NCBI GenBank assembly: GCA_029204225.1
Contig: CM055104.1
Span: forward strand, 20,615,761 to 20,679,760
Direction: 5' to 3'
Source of the DNA: Diphasiastrum complanatum
Taxonomy: Eukaryota; Streptophyta; Lycopodiopsida; Lycopodiales; Lycopodiaceae
Length of the DNA stretch: 64,000 nucleotides
The position numbers and the translations under genes were made by a program. The notes beneath the pieces were generated by a model. It did not search any database. It had not been told where the DNA came from and was given only the letters and a program-made list of their open reading frames with translations. This document shows positions 12,301-24,300 of this stretch, piece by piece (the stretch's first letter is position 1; each line of letters opens with the position of its first letter).

Positions 12301-15300
12301 CAGATTCAAAGCCCAAATCCACTTGCAAATCCTGGAATTTGTGATGGTACCCTGCTCGCTGATCTGTGGCAGCCCTGAAACTTCCCAAAAGTCGAGTAAA
12401 ATCTGGAAAGGATGCAAGAAAAATCCGGAACAAACTAGTTCCTACCCTCGCTGAATGGGAAGCAACCTAACTAGCCCAATTTCTTCTGATTTGGGGCCCA
12501 AAAAGTGTTCCAAATTCTGATTGTTCCTCAGCTCTAGGAGCGCTGAACCTATGCCAACCTTTTTACTCTAGAAACGCTGAGAACTTGCTAAAATTTCACT
12601 CGAAAATCAGGACTGAAGCCTGATCTGGCAGCACTGGACCTGCACTTCTATTTTGCCTCAAATTTCAGGTCGAAAACAGAAGTTTTCACCAGGATTTTCT
12701 CAGTATCCTACTGATTTTCCAGCGCTGGCCCTGCTTTGTAGATTTTTGAAAACTTGAAGAAGTTCTGAGCAATCTAGCTACTTTCTCCACTGCTGAAAAC
12801 TAACTTCCCTAGGATGGAGATGGCACTGATACCAGTGTTATAGATCCTAACACCACAGTAGGGCAAACACTAACTGATCCACCCAACCTTGCCTAGTCCC
12901 TGATATAGAGTAAGCCCCTCCTAGCCCAGTGTGAGGACTGGTAGCATGCAACTGCCAAGTGTCGGCCACGTGGCACTGACGTGTCCGACTGCACGTCGGG
13001 ACCCAACTGGGGGCCCTATCTCGCTGACAGGGTCCCTAGGCTGTGTTAGGCCTGCCATGGCTATGGACCGTGCTGGGGCACACTACTCACACTGTCTTGC
13101 CCTGTTGGTCATGTACGCTGGACACGACCCTGACTGTGGTATCTGACCTATCTGAGTTCCCTAGGGTTCGGCACTGGTTACAAGCTCGTAACACCAACCC
13201 CCCCCTGGAACGTCTAGGTCGCCCTCTACGTCTAGGTGCAAGAACGGCTGGCTCCTCATGTGTCTCGGCATCAGGGTCTACGAATAAGTGCTGCATGTCT
13301 CCCCCCCCCTCATGCTCACCCTCATCCTCTGCCTTTGTATCACCCTCATCCATCCACTCCTCCTCGTACCCATGCCCAAATCCCTCTCCACGCCCCAAAA
13401 TCTCATCATCTCCATCCTCTCCCATCTCCTGACGTCGAGCTGCTCTCCTGTGGCGTCGTGCAAACCGTGCCTTTGCATTTGCCTGCCTATGTAGCTCATG
13501 ATAGATATCATCCTCGACCTCCTCCTCTGTAGGTGGCACCCGAGGATCAGCAGCCGTCGTATGTACCTTGCAGGAGTTAGAGTTCACCTACAAAAACAAA
13601 CGGGCATGGTTAGCAAACTTATGCATTTGCCAAATAAGTTTTGAAACGCAAGTACATCAAGCAATACTAATAAAGTCACTAACTCACCTCGATCAAGCGG
13701 TCACCTTGCATGCGCATGCGTCTCAACATGCGTCCGTTGGTGTTCACGAACACCAACCGCCTGCACTGCTCAATAGAGAGTCTATTTCTCTTCTTCGTGT
13801 GATGGTTACACTCCAGTTCCGCTCACAGGCGGAAGCCGAACATTCCTGTGCAAGGACGAAGGTAGAAATGCATCAGCACCAGGAAGCCAATAAGGAAACT
13901 GGAAAAGAGATGGACACTCATCGCGAATAGCCGCATGATACACGTAACCATCAACCATATGTGCAAGGTGCCCCAAGAAAAGATAGCAGCATCGGAAGAC
14001 TAGCACCAAGGAGATCATCCTGACAAAGGATAGCTTAAAATGGAGAAATATGCACCAACATGGTCAAAAGCCCAAGGTATCCATAGGGCCCATGAATGAG
14101 AAGTACCAATGGCATACGGTACCCTCAAGGCCCATATCACGAGAAGAGCAGCATGCCAAAAGCTCCAGAAGGTCCAAGAAATCAATGCATCATCTAAAAA
14201 GACATGATGCATGAAAATAGTAGCAACAAATCTAGAAATAGTAGAGGCCCCAAGTGACAAACTGTAGCCAAAAAACTCATCTAGAAAGGCCTCATATGGA
14301 CATACCAATCCATCATAGGATACACCAAAAACAGATGGAGAATCGGATGACCCATCGGAACTGGCCGCAAGTGTAATCCCAAAGTACACACCAAGCGCAC
14401 AAGTGAGGAATAGAAGAAATGCACTGGAACGAGGAACAGGTTCCGCAACATCAGTAGCAAGCATCGGAGCAATATCCACGTGTAGCTGGGAATGAGTATC
14501 AAAGCACATATGAGCAACACTGAAGTATATGGCGGCAACATCCCCAAAAACTATCTAAGAGAGGAGAAGGAATTCTCTCAAGGTACCCTGATGATCTCGG
14601 AACACCAGAACAAAGTGGCAACTCAGCATCGGAGACCAAGCGATATGGAGCAACCTGAAATGACAGGGAACCTGAAGATCACCCAGACAAACAGTATCTG
14701 GAACGGAGGCAATAACCCAAGCCAACAGGATATGCCAAGCCTGACAATGAGCAACAATCCAAGGAACAGATAGAGAGCCACATGCATAATCATAGAGATA
14801 TCCGCACCATAGGCGATCAGTAATATGGAAAAACCCACCAATCAACAGGTCCAAATGAAAACCAAGCTATATGTAATAACCAGGAATGCCATATATCCAT
14901 AGCATCGGCATGGACTGCAACAAACCTATATGTAGAAACACCAGATGGAAGGATGTCCGTGTACTCATCTAGAAAGATCCCAGCATATAAATACCCTAGA
15001 TAAGTAATAGTGACCATTTGGCAAATATCCTCGGATGAAAAATGTGTAACAGTAAGGGCCAAAGGCGCATGAATCATGTCAGGAACCGTAGAAATATCAT
15101 GAGGCAGATCACAAACCTCAAGCAGAGATCCATGGAGTAAAGCGAAAGAAGATACAACCTGATCACCAATAGCAAGGGAACCATCAAACGTGGACCCATG
15201 AAGAACCCCATAGAAATCAGCAGGAACATCGGCCATAACAGACTCAAGAGATGGAGATATAGAGACCAATGGAGAAGATACTGCACCAACCACCGAACCA

Positions 15301-18300
15301 GGAGGGCAATCTGAAGTATGCGCAAAAGCAATAGTAGAAATACCACCAAGGTATAGGGTCTCAATATCAATGAAACCAGGAATGACCACTGAATACGATA
15401 TCTGTGAATCAAGGCATATAGGCGCAAGGCACACAACAACAACCTGTAAATCCGAAGCAGCATCAACCTAAGGAAGAGGACCCACGGATGGTGAAAGTGA
15501 AGCAACAACTGATGTACTCTGAATGGAAAGAAGAGCTGCATCGTCAGCCTTTGGCAGACTACGCATAAACTGCTTCCCGGTAACCAACTGGAAGTCTCCT
15601 TGAGAATCAATGCCAACAAGTGAGTGTGTAACTGCATCAAGTACAAATGTCAATGTCTGCTGTGTCAAGTCCAGTGTAACGGCTCCAAGAGATGCAAACC
15701 AATCAGCACGAAGGATAAGATCATAACGCTCCATAGGAATAATGTAAAGATCTGCCTGTCCGGAAAAATCTCCAATGCGGTATGGTAAACGCTGAAACAT
15801 CTGAGAACTAGGAAAAGAATGGGAACTGGCAACCTCAACTGTGAGAGGCTGTGAAGCAGGAACAGGTGAAGCACGTATCCGACTAGTGATATAAACTGCT
15901 AATAAAAGAATGAGTGCTGCCAGTATCAACTAAAGCAATATACTCACGACCTGTAATACGTACACGTAACCGAATGGAGCGAGGACCAGGACGCCCTGTC
16001 CAAGTAGCATAGGCAAGTTGAGAATGGCAAGTAGCAGGAAGTAGATTAGTGGAAGGCTCAGAGGATAGGTCAGGCTCATCAGAAATATGAATGTAGATAT
16101 CGGAATCATCTGGAGTAGTGCCCTCATGGTAAAAAACAGTAGTAGTAGTAGGGAGAGGCTGACGACAATCACGGGCAAAATGGTCAGGACTCTTACAACG
16201 GAAGCAAAGACGCTGCTGCTGAAGGTCAGCGAACTCTGCAGACGTGTAACGTCGGACAAAAGCAGGTCGAGGAGTCGGAGGACGAGGAGACGAAGGGACA
16301 ATGGAGAGAGCTGGAACAGAAGGGGCAGGTGTAGGGGTGGACGCAGCGGGAAAAGATGAAGCAGAAGGATGGGGTCGGGAGAAGCGGGAAGGAAGAGTGT
16401 CAGAGTACTTATGCTGTAAAGTACTGGCAAGAGACATCGCCTCAACAAGTGTGGGAGGACGGAAGGAAGAAACATCATAACGTAAAGCACCACGAAGCCC
16501 AGCAATGTAACGAGAAATAAGCTCAGTGGGCTGTAGATCTGTGAAAAGATAAGAAAGCTCCATAAAGTGATATGTATAAGAAGCAAGATCATTGGTCTGA
16601 GTGAGACTACGGAATGTATCACGTTGGCGGTTGAGCCACTGAGGGTCAATCATAGCATGACGGAGGTCACGACGAAAAGTATGCCATAAATGGAGCCCTT
16701 CCCGATCAGGATCAACTCTATAAACTCGCCACCACGTGGCGGCGCGTCCATCTAAATGTAAAGCAGCCAACTGGATCTTCTGAGGATCAGTCTTAGGGTA
16801 GATTTGAAAATATGTGTCAAGCTTAGCAAACCAATTCTCTAATAAGTTCCTATCAGAGGAACCGGAATAGGTAGCAAGCTGTACCCTATCACGAAAGTCT
16901 CGAGCAAAGTGTGGCTCAGGAAGTGGGGGACGTGAAAAGAAACCAGGAGATGGGTTAGGTGGAATGAACGGTCCACCACCAGGCTGACTAGCAGAGGAAG
17001 ATGGAAATCCAAATGGAGGGGGAGTCCCAAATGAAGGAAAAACAGGAGCTTTACCAGGACCATGAGGCTGTAAAGAATCAATCTGTGACTGCATAGTAGC
17101 AAAGCCGGTCATAACGGTATCGAAGCGAAGAACGAGGCCAGAAGGGTCTCATCCATGCGACGAAACTGATCGGATAAGGTGTCTTGAGTAGTCTCACTCG
17201 GGGTAGGTGAATGTGCCATAATGATAGTGGAAGGAATAGACGAAAACTTGAGAGAGCGGACTCTTGTCGTCACCCCAAATTAGTCTATTAAAACCACTAT
17301 TATCACAACTAAGAAAGGACAACAATCAGCAAATGGAAAAAAGTGAAAATGAAGGCTGTAAAAATGCGCTGGACAGCCAGGAGGCAAGTGACAAATTGGA
17401 GTATCAAACGGAGTCGGAATTTCGTGAAATTTGGTTGAGGATGGGCGATGGACAGCCTGCAAACAAGTTGTGAAAAATGGCTGCAAACGGAGACAAAAAC
17501 GGACGAAAGTGACAAGTATGAAGCGGCTGGACAGCCTGCAAACAAAAGTGAAAAGAGGGTTGAAAATGGAAGGAGGAACGGACGAAAGAGATGAGGGAAT
17601 TGGGCGCTGGAGAGCCTGCAAACAAGCTGGAAATGGGTGATAGAGGGTTGGAACTTGGGCGCCATAAATAATTTGCCCAAATTTTTTTTTTCCGGCCGCC
17701 AAATTTAGCGGAAGTACTTCCGCTAACTATCTGCTAAAGCTCCGCCAAGGAAAATGCTTTGATAGGAGCTGGTCCTCCTCCAAACTGTGTTGAATGTTGC
17801 TGAAGCAAAGAGACAAAAGCCCTCAACAAAGAGAGAAAAATCAGCAAGGAAAATGGGCACCCAATCAGAAAATCAGATCTGAAATTCAGCAATCAGGAAA
17901 GTGCTCTGATACCAAGTTACGAATAGAGCCACAGCTGATCTAGAGCTAAGCTATGAAAGCATCACATAAGCAAGACTTAAGCTATGAAAGCAGCACATAA
18001 GCAAGACTTAACCCTAGAAAGCAGGAAAGAGAGAGATTAAGGAGACTAAAGAGAGAGATCAATATCATCAGCTGAAAATGACACAGTTTCCCTACTTATA
18101 GCCAAGAGGAAGCCCTAAAAGGAAGCTTCCGGTGGCTAGGGCCCAACTGGGAGGGAAAATAGTGCGCCCTCCAAGAAGGCCCCCACTCTCCAGTAATATG
18201 TCCAAATGGCCAAAGGCCAACCATATAGTCTAAGTGTCACTAATGAATAAAAAAGGGCCCAAGGCCTGCTTTTGCATAAAGTAAAGTAAATGTAAATGGA

Positions 18301-21300
18301 CGCGGCAAATGTAATGAGCCGAGTCCATAACTGTATGTGCAATGGATTGTGATGTAGATGGCCCTGCAAGCTTTGTGGAACTTGTTGGCAAATGCCAATG
18401 GCACAATCAGCTCGATTAAAAGTTGAAAGTTGAAAGTCAATCAGTTTCTAAAACTTGAGAGTTAAGACAAGAGTCAAGACTCATAACTAATAACCCAAGC
18501 TAACAAGTTACAAGTTACAACTTAGTACGTCTATCCTTTCTAAATGCTAACCCCCCTCCCTATTCAATTTGCCCTAATTTCTATTCCTTCTCCATCATTC
18601 TAAACACTCCCTCCAGTTAAGTGAAAAGTCTCAAAGCTCACAGCCCCTCTTTTCTTCTCTCTCCTCTCCACTCTAGTCTCTCTTCTCTACTTTTTACTCT
18701 TCTCTGCTTTCAGATCGCCCTCCTCTTCTAGTTTCCTCTCAAATTTCTCTTGCACTCCTCTCAGCGTTCACTACAATAAAAAAGTATGAATGGCAGAAAT
18801 CAGGCTGTTTGCTTTGTTTATTTGCATCATAGCAATTTGTTTGGAAAATCCAATTCAACTCAGCGAGTAATATCAATTGGCTTTAGTGATATCAATTATT
18901 CTTATTGATCCAGTTGTTGAAACTTGAACTTATTCAAAGTTTAATTGCTTGTAACCATACTTCATTTGATCAAAACTTTTAGAAAACTTTCTGTGGCATT
19001 TTAGCTTTGAATGAAATATTTCTAACACCAAATGTTCAAACCTATATTGTATACACTCTTTATAGCATTCACAACTTGCATCCAAACTTGTCAATAGATT
19101 AAAATTGCATGTTTAAATTTTGGAATAGGACTATTTTTTGAAGTATGCTCTATTTTGGTTTTTACGTTCCACATTTGTGTATAGTTTCTTTTCTGATATT
19201 TCATTCCAAATCATGTTATTAGAGCAGCAGTTCTTAAAATTAAGTATCTAATATCTTTAAGAATTCTACAAGTTGGAAATTAGCAAAAGCTATAACAGTA
19301 GCTTCAGTTCACAGTGGAAATATTGTCTGCTGTCTTTCTTGATTGGAAATAGTGATGGAGTTTGTCCATTATCTTTGTTTTAACAAAATTTCATTATGCA
19401 GAGGCATTGGAAATTGGATGTTGAAGCTTTTGAAAGATTTCTTTGTTGATAATGGGAATTTGAGTCAACCAAGCCCATTGGAACAAAGTCCTCAAGGTTG
19501 GCTCCATGTTTACACAAGTTAGTCTTTCAAATAATATGTCCTTTGCAAATTAATGTGTGGGCTGAACTTTTAAAGTTAATGGCTTTTAGGCATGTCTCCT
19601 CTGAAGAATCTAGTCTATGGGCATCTTGTGAATTTTGATGAACAAGCGTTACATGTTTTGCAGCCAAAAGGAGGAAGGCTGCAAAAAGATATCTTCCGCA
19701 AAAAAACTCTGCAGCATATGCAATTTTGATCACTTTGTACAAGTAAAAACTGCTATGATCTCCTTACATGTCGCAGACTAGCTCTTTTCATCATTTGCAT
19801 TGTTGTTGTTAGAAATCTCGCTACTTGTTATTTCAAATGTGTTTCGATATCAAAAACTTTCTTTTCTGATCTTTTGCTACATAATTTCTGAACTTCACTC
19901 TTTTGATTTGGCATGTAGATTGGGTAGGTCTGTTTACATGTGCAAGTTTCAATAGGGTTTGCCTTGTTGTCTTTATCCATGGTGCTATTATCACTTATTG
20001 CTTCTTCAGAGCCATTATGGGAGGCAAAGAGTTCATGTTGAAACAAGAGCTCATAGATGCAACTGAAGCCAGTGGCCTTTCGAAAACTTCTATCCAGTAA
20101 GTTATTTTTCTTCTGATTTGATACTTTTTAAACAAGTCAGCTGCTGAATGGGGTTCTTAGCATTTGCAGTACACCAAAGAATATTTATCTTTTTTATCTG
20201 CCGCTATGTGCTGAGTAATTCAAAGGAAAGTTTTTATAAGATTCTCAGAACTCATGCAGATTCCTGGAAGATCTGACAAGGGTTTATCAGAATATTCGAT
20301 GTGGAGGTCCAGCCTTGAGTCACAATTTTAGTATGGGGACTGCAATTAGTCAAAACCATGAAATGATTGGAGCATGTTTGTTACCGACATAGTTGCAGAG
20401 CTATTTGTAATCTTTTCTTCCTAAGTCAACATATACACGGGCTTGAAAATGCACCAACAAAACCAATTCAACATAAAGGTAGAAAATTGACAAAAAGGTG
20501 TCTATTATCAGCTTGAAATAGGAACGAGGGAAATATGAAACCACAAAGGTGGGTACTTCCCTGGCCAAGTGTCGACTGTCAAAATTAGAGACCAATCCAC
20601 ACCACTTCACAAGGCAATTTTTGTTTTTAAGGCCATAAAATAAATCAAGCTGATTTTCATTCTCTAGAAAAAGCAAATCTCTCTAGAACAAGGTGTTCTC
20701 TCTCTGAAAAGGATTATCGATTGGTTTTGGGGTCACGTCAGATATGAGACTTGGGCCTAATAACATCCAAACCTAGTTTTTGTAGCTTACAAAGGAATCA
20801 AGAGGGTGAACCAAACGCTATTGATTAGTTACGTCTGGAGGCTTTCAAGGGAGCCTTCCAGGAAGCTATTGATAGTGTTAGTGGTAAGATCTCTTTTCCT
20901 TATCAATGATACACAAGTTTCTAGAAAGGCTCAATCCACCATGAGTAGATGTATTTAGGGCCAAGAGCTTAATTATGGGGCTAATATATAAAATTATTGA
21001 CCCAGGGACCAATAAAGTCCTAGTAGATGTAGTAACTCTCTCCTACTTCAAGAACATGATCCTCAATGTGGGCATATAAAAGATCATAATTTGAGCATGT
21101 AAAAGAATGTGAGTAGTAGATGATGACTATATAGCTGCTGCAGGTGCTCAAGTTTGATCCCACAGATAGTATGTGATAGAAACATGAATAGGCTCCCATA
21201 TAGCTCATCAATAGGGCATCCATCCCATTGTACTAAATACTACACCCTAATGTCATCATACTTTGACTTGAACAATGCTTGTTGAAAGAACATGAAAGAG

Positions 21301-24300
21301 CTCGAGATCATCCAAAAAATATGTTGCAAGGTCATAATTTGCCGCAACGACATTGCTGAGCCTCTATTACGTATGGTATTAATGGACTTGTCATGATTTT
21401 TATTCGCTTCTAATAACCCTCTATTAAGCATGTGATTCCCCTAAGTCATGAAAATAAGCGGGGTCCTTTAAATCTGAGTGCTGTAACAAAAACTCTGTAA
21501 CTTGTCTATGTCAATCAATATATGTGGTTGATGTTTCCAAAGCCTAAAGCTTTTTAAGAGGTGATAGCCAGGAAGTTCTAACTTTTGAACCTGACAAAGT
21601 TTTGTTCAAAAGTCCCCAGATAGTTTTAACTTGTTGAACATGGTGGAGAAGTATTTAGCAACTATGAGAAGAGCTGCTTTGATTGATAAGTCAAATTTTT
21701 TTATGTTTATATAACCTGAATCATTTGATGTGAATACGAGCTCAAAGTCTTGAAAATCCAAATAAATTGCATATGCATAATTTGGCAGATAACAATGTTG
21801 ATGGCATTGCTGCTACGTTAAATGACTTTTTGTTGAGGACTATGTTTTAGAAATTCATGGTCAGCAGGGAGTTCCTCAGGTTGTAAGTACATAATGTACA
21901 TGATAATTCACTCGAAGTCCTTTCGTAGTTAGCAACTGCTGGAAGTGCTAAAAATTTGAACTTAGAATCAATTCTGATTATGCTGAGAAGTCAAGAGTCA
22001 TGAAAGTGACTTGCAACCTTTTTTTGATAAGACACAGTAGGAGACATCAGAGCAGTAGGTGGTTTATTACCTAGATCCTCCCTCAAGAAGTTAGCATGCC
22101 TGATATCCTACTGGTGGAAATTTAATGAAGAACAAGCATAGGATAAAAGAATTTGCCTAAGACCTCAAGTGAATCAGCAGGACTTGGTGATACTCGAGCA
22201 TGGATCAAATCGCAGTGTCTAATGATTGCTTATTGCCTTGGTTAACATTCTAGCTTGTTCACTTTGATACGACTGATGCCAAATGCCTTTGGTTGAACCT
22301 ACTTTTCTTTGTCTGGCTTCGTTAACCACTGACTCTGTTAAAGTGCTCTCTTTTGCCTTGTCATTATAGAGAGCTTTCCTTTATACACAACAGAGCTGTG
22401 TGGGTTGGACATTTTGTGGAGCAATATTTTTCCTCATAGTCATGGAGTATGGATGGGCTTGGAGGCTGTGATCCTTGGATGCAGTAGAGGAATGATAGGT
22501 ACCTGTTCAGTACTACTTTTTATCTGATCCATTAGCCTAAGCTAACAAATGACTGCTGAAGCAGGCCAACTAAAGCTAGCAGTGGAACCGGAAGGTTTGG
22601 GGACTCTATGAAAGATTGGTATTCTGGTTGGAGCTCCATGAAAACCCTTGTATCAAGGGGCCTAGTTGTTCGGTCAAGCTGTCCTGCTAAGTAAGTAAAT
22701 TTATTCCTCAAACAATTCCAGTGAGCAGCTTCTTGTAGCAAGTTGAAATTTGTAAAGTTATTTTCTCCTTGTCCCGTTTTGGAATGCGCGAATGTTGTTC
22801 TGTGGTGTTATAGGTGTCTCTTAGGTCTATGTGATGGGTAAGGACTTCTTGAAAAGTGTGAGTGTCAGGTTGAGGTCTAGTTCCTTCATATATCATTGTA
22901 ATGGCTACAGACTTCATATATCACCATTAAGTCCTTCACTAAAATAGATTTGAGGACAAATAATCATGAACGTTTGAAAGGTGTTCCTAGGACAAGTTTT
23001 AGGACTTGTTATGGGCTTTGTGAATTTTAGTTCTACCATATGGTGTGACTAACGCTCTTGTGACATAATAGGAGATTATGAATAATTTATTCTTTCATAT
23101 TTTGGAAATTTTTTTATTAATTTAATAAGATCATATTCTCATCTATAGTAAAACACTAGAAAATCGTATAGAGCACACCATAATTGTCAAGAAAGTTTTC
23201 AGCTATGAGAAGCTCTATGCTGAGGTATTTAAATGTGAAGTACTTGATCTTCATCTGGGGAATGTCTTGACGTACTTGATCATGATACGATGAAGATTGT
23301 GGTTCAATGACCCATTCTCGAGATTTTTTGATAGTTGAAGTGTATATGGGATTCCTGAAACTCACTGACGGGTATGCTAAAGTGGCAACACCACTTAACG
23401 ATGAACTTAAGGAAACAAATAAAGCCTCATATAGCTATTTATTGGAATGAGATATTAGATGAGAGTTTTTGAACCCTCAAGGATTGTCTCAGCACTAGTA
23501 TTGCAAATCATGGATCTTGATGAAAGTGATTATGCAATTGAGCAATTTTACTCCAAGAGGGGAGTCTTGTAGGCTTTGAAAGTAAGAAGTTGTGTGACAT
23601 CACTTGCAAGAAAGAGCTTTTTGTTGTGATTCATGTTCTTAAGACTTGGAGGCATTTTTTTGATGTTAATAAGTTTGTGGTTTGTATATACCATCAATCC
23701 CTTAGATACTTTTGTAACTGGCTTGACTTGAGAGGTTTGAGGGCTAGGTACCGAACTTATTAGGCCATCCATCCTAGACGACAATATTTAGTTTTGATGG
23801 TCAACGTCTTTAGTTTTGACCCTTATAACACACATGCGCAATCCTTTCTACTTTATGAAAGAACTAGTGCACCCCATGGCGATTTACTAGTCTAATATAG
23901 CCCACCCTCAAGTATTCCTCTATTTGTCTTGGCAATTTGTCCTCCTCTTTGGGCTAAACCTTTATGGTTGCTAGAAAACAAGCTAGCTCCTTGGCAATAA
24001 TCTAGTGCCCTTCTAGAAGGTAAACCACATAATTTTCATTAGGAGATACATCTTCGAATTGCGATATTAAAGTTTGTAGATGTTGCTCGTTAGTCACTTC
24101 TTTAGTAATTAGAAAGTTCACAAAATAAACAATCTAAAAAATATTCACAATATCATTACATTGTACGTCAAAATTATGTGAAGCACCTCATACTCATATC
24201 TAAAAAGATTCTACTTAATTTCAATAGAACATGTACAAGGATAACGAGGAACATCCTTCTTCCTTGAAACCAGCTTTTCACCTAACACCATTGATACACT

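Larger units (their letters stand above)
6874..13198 (-). mobile_element. Ty3/gypsy chromovirus, element A (6879-13193), with CCAAC target duplication
   Basis: Complete element in minus orientation. LTRs are at 6879-7232 and 12836-13193. The 5-bp duplication CCAAC is at 6874-6878 and 13194-13198. The tRNA-iMet-type primer site is next to the right LTR and the polypurine tract is next to the left LTR. Internal order on the minus strand is gag, protease, RT, RNase H, integrase, chromodomain. The two LTRs differ at about a dozen bases plus a short indel, so it is older than element B. gag and pol were originally one frame ([19 protein letters not shown] spans the junction). Stops in gag (near 11493), RT/RNase H (near 9312), before integrase (near 8769) and at 7740, and a frameshift near 8190, make it non-functional. 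Confidence 0.95.
13851..18520 (-). mobile_element. gag-protease LTR retroelement lacking RT and integrase
   Basis: Minus orientation. From the right it has a likely 5' LTR (17915 to about 18488-18520), primer site (17903-17914), a repeat-rich leader, gag from 17219, protease to about 15470, then about 1.7 kb of unusual open sequence. No RT, RNase H or integrase motif is present anywhere. No matching 3' LTR was found on the left, where the element abuts the hAT remnant near 13850. It is either a non-autonomous group or a truncated copy. Confidence 0.65.

Noticed and set aside
12819-12834. tRNA-like sequences at primer sites
   Set aside because: These are primer binding sites complementary to initiator tRNA-Met, not tRNA genes. 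No cloverleaf surrounds them.
15930-16649. 239-codon Leu-rich minus-strand frame
   Set aside because: It is a shadow of the gag frame in the same strand. The real gag reads through with capsid and zinc-knuckle motifs.
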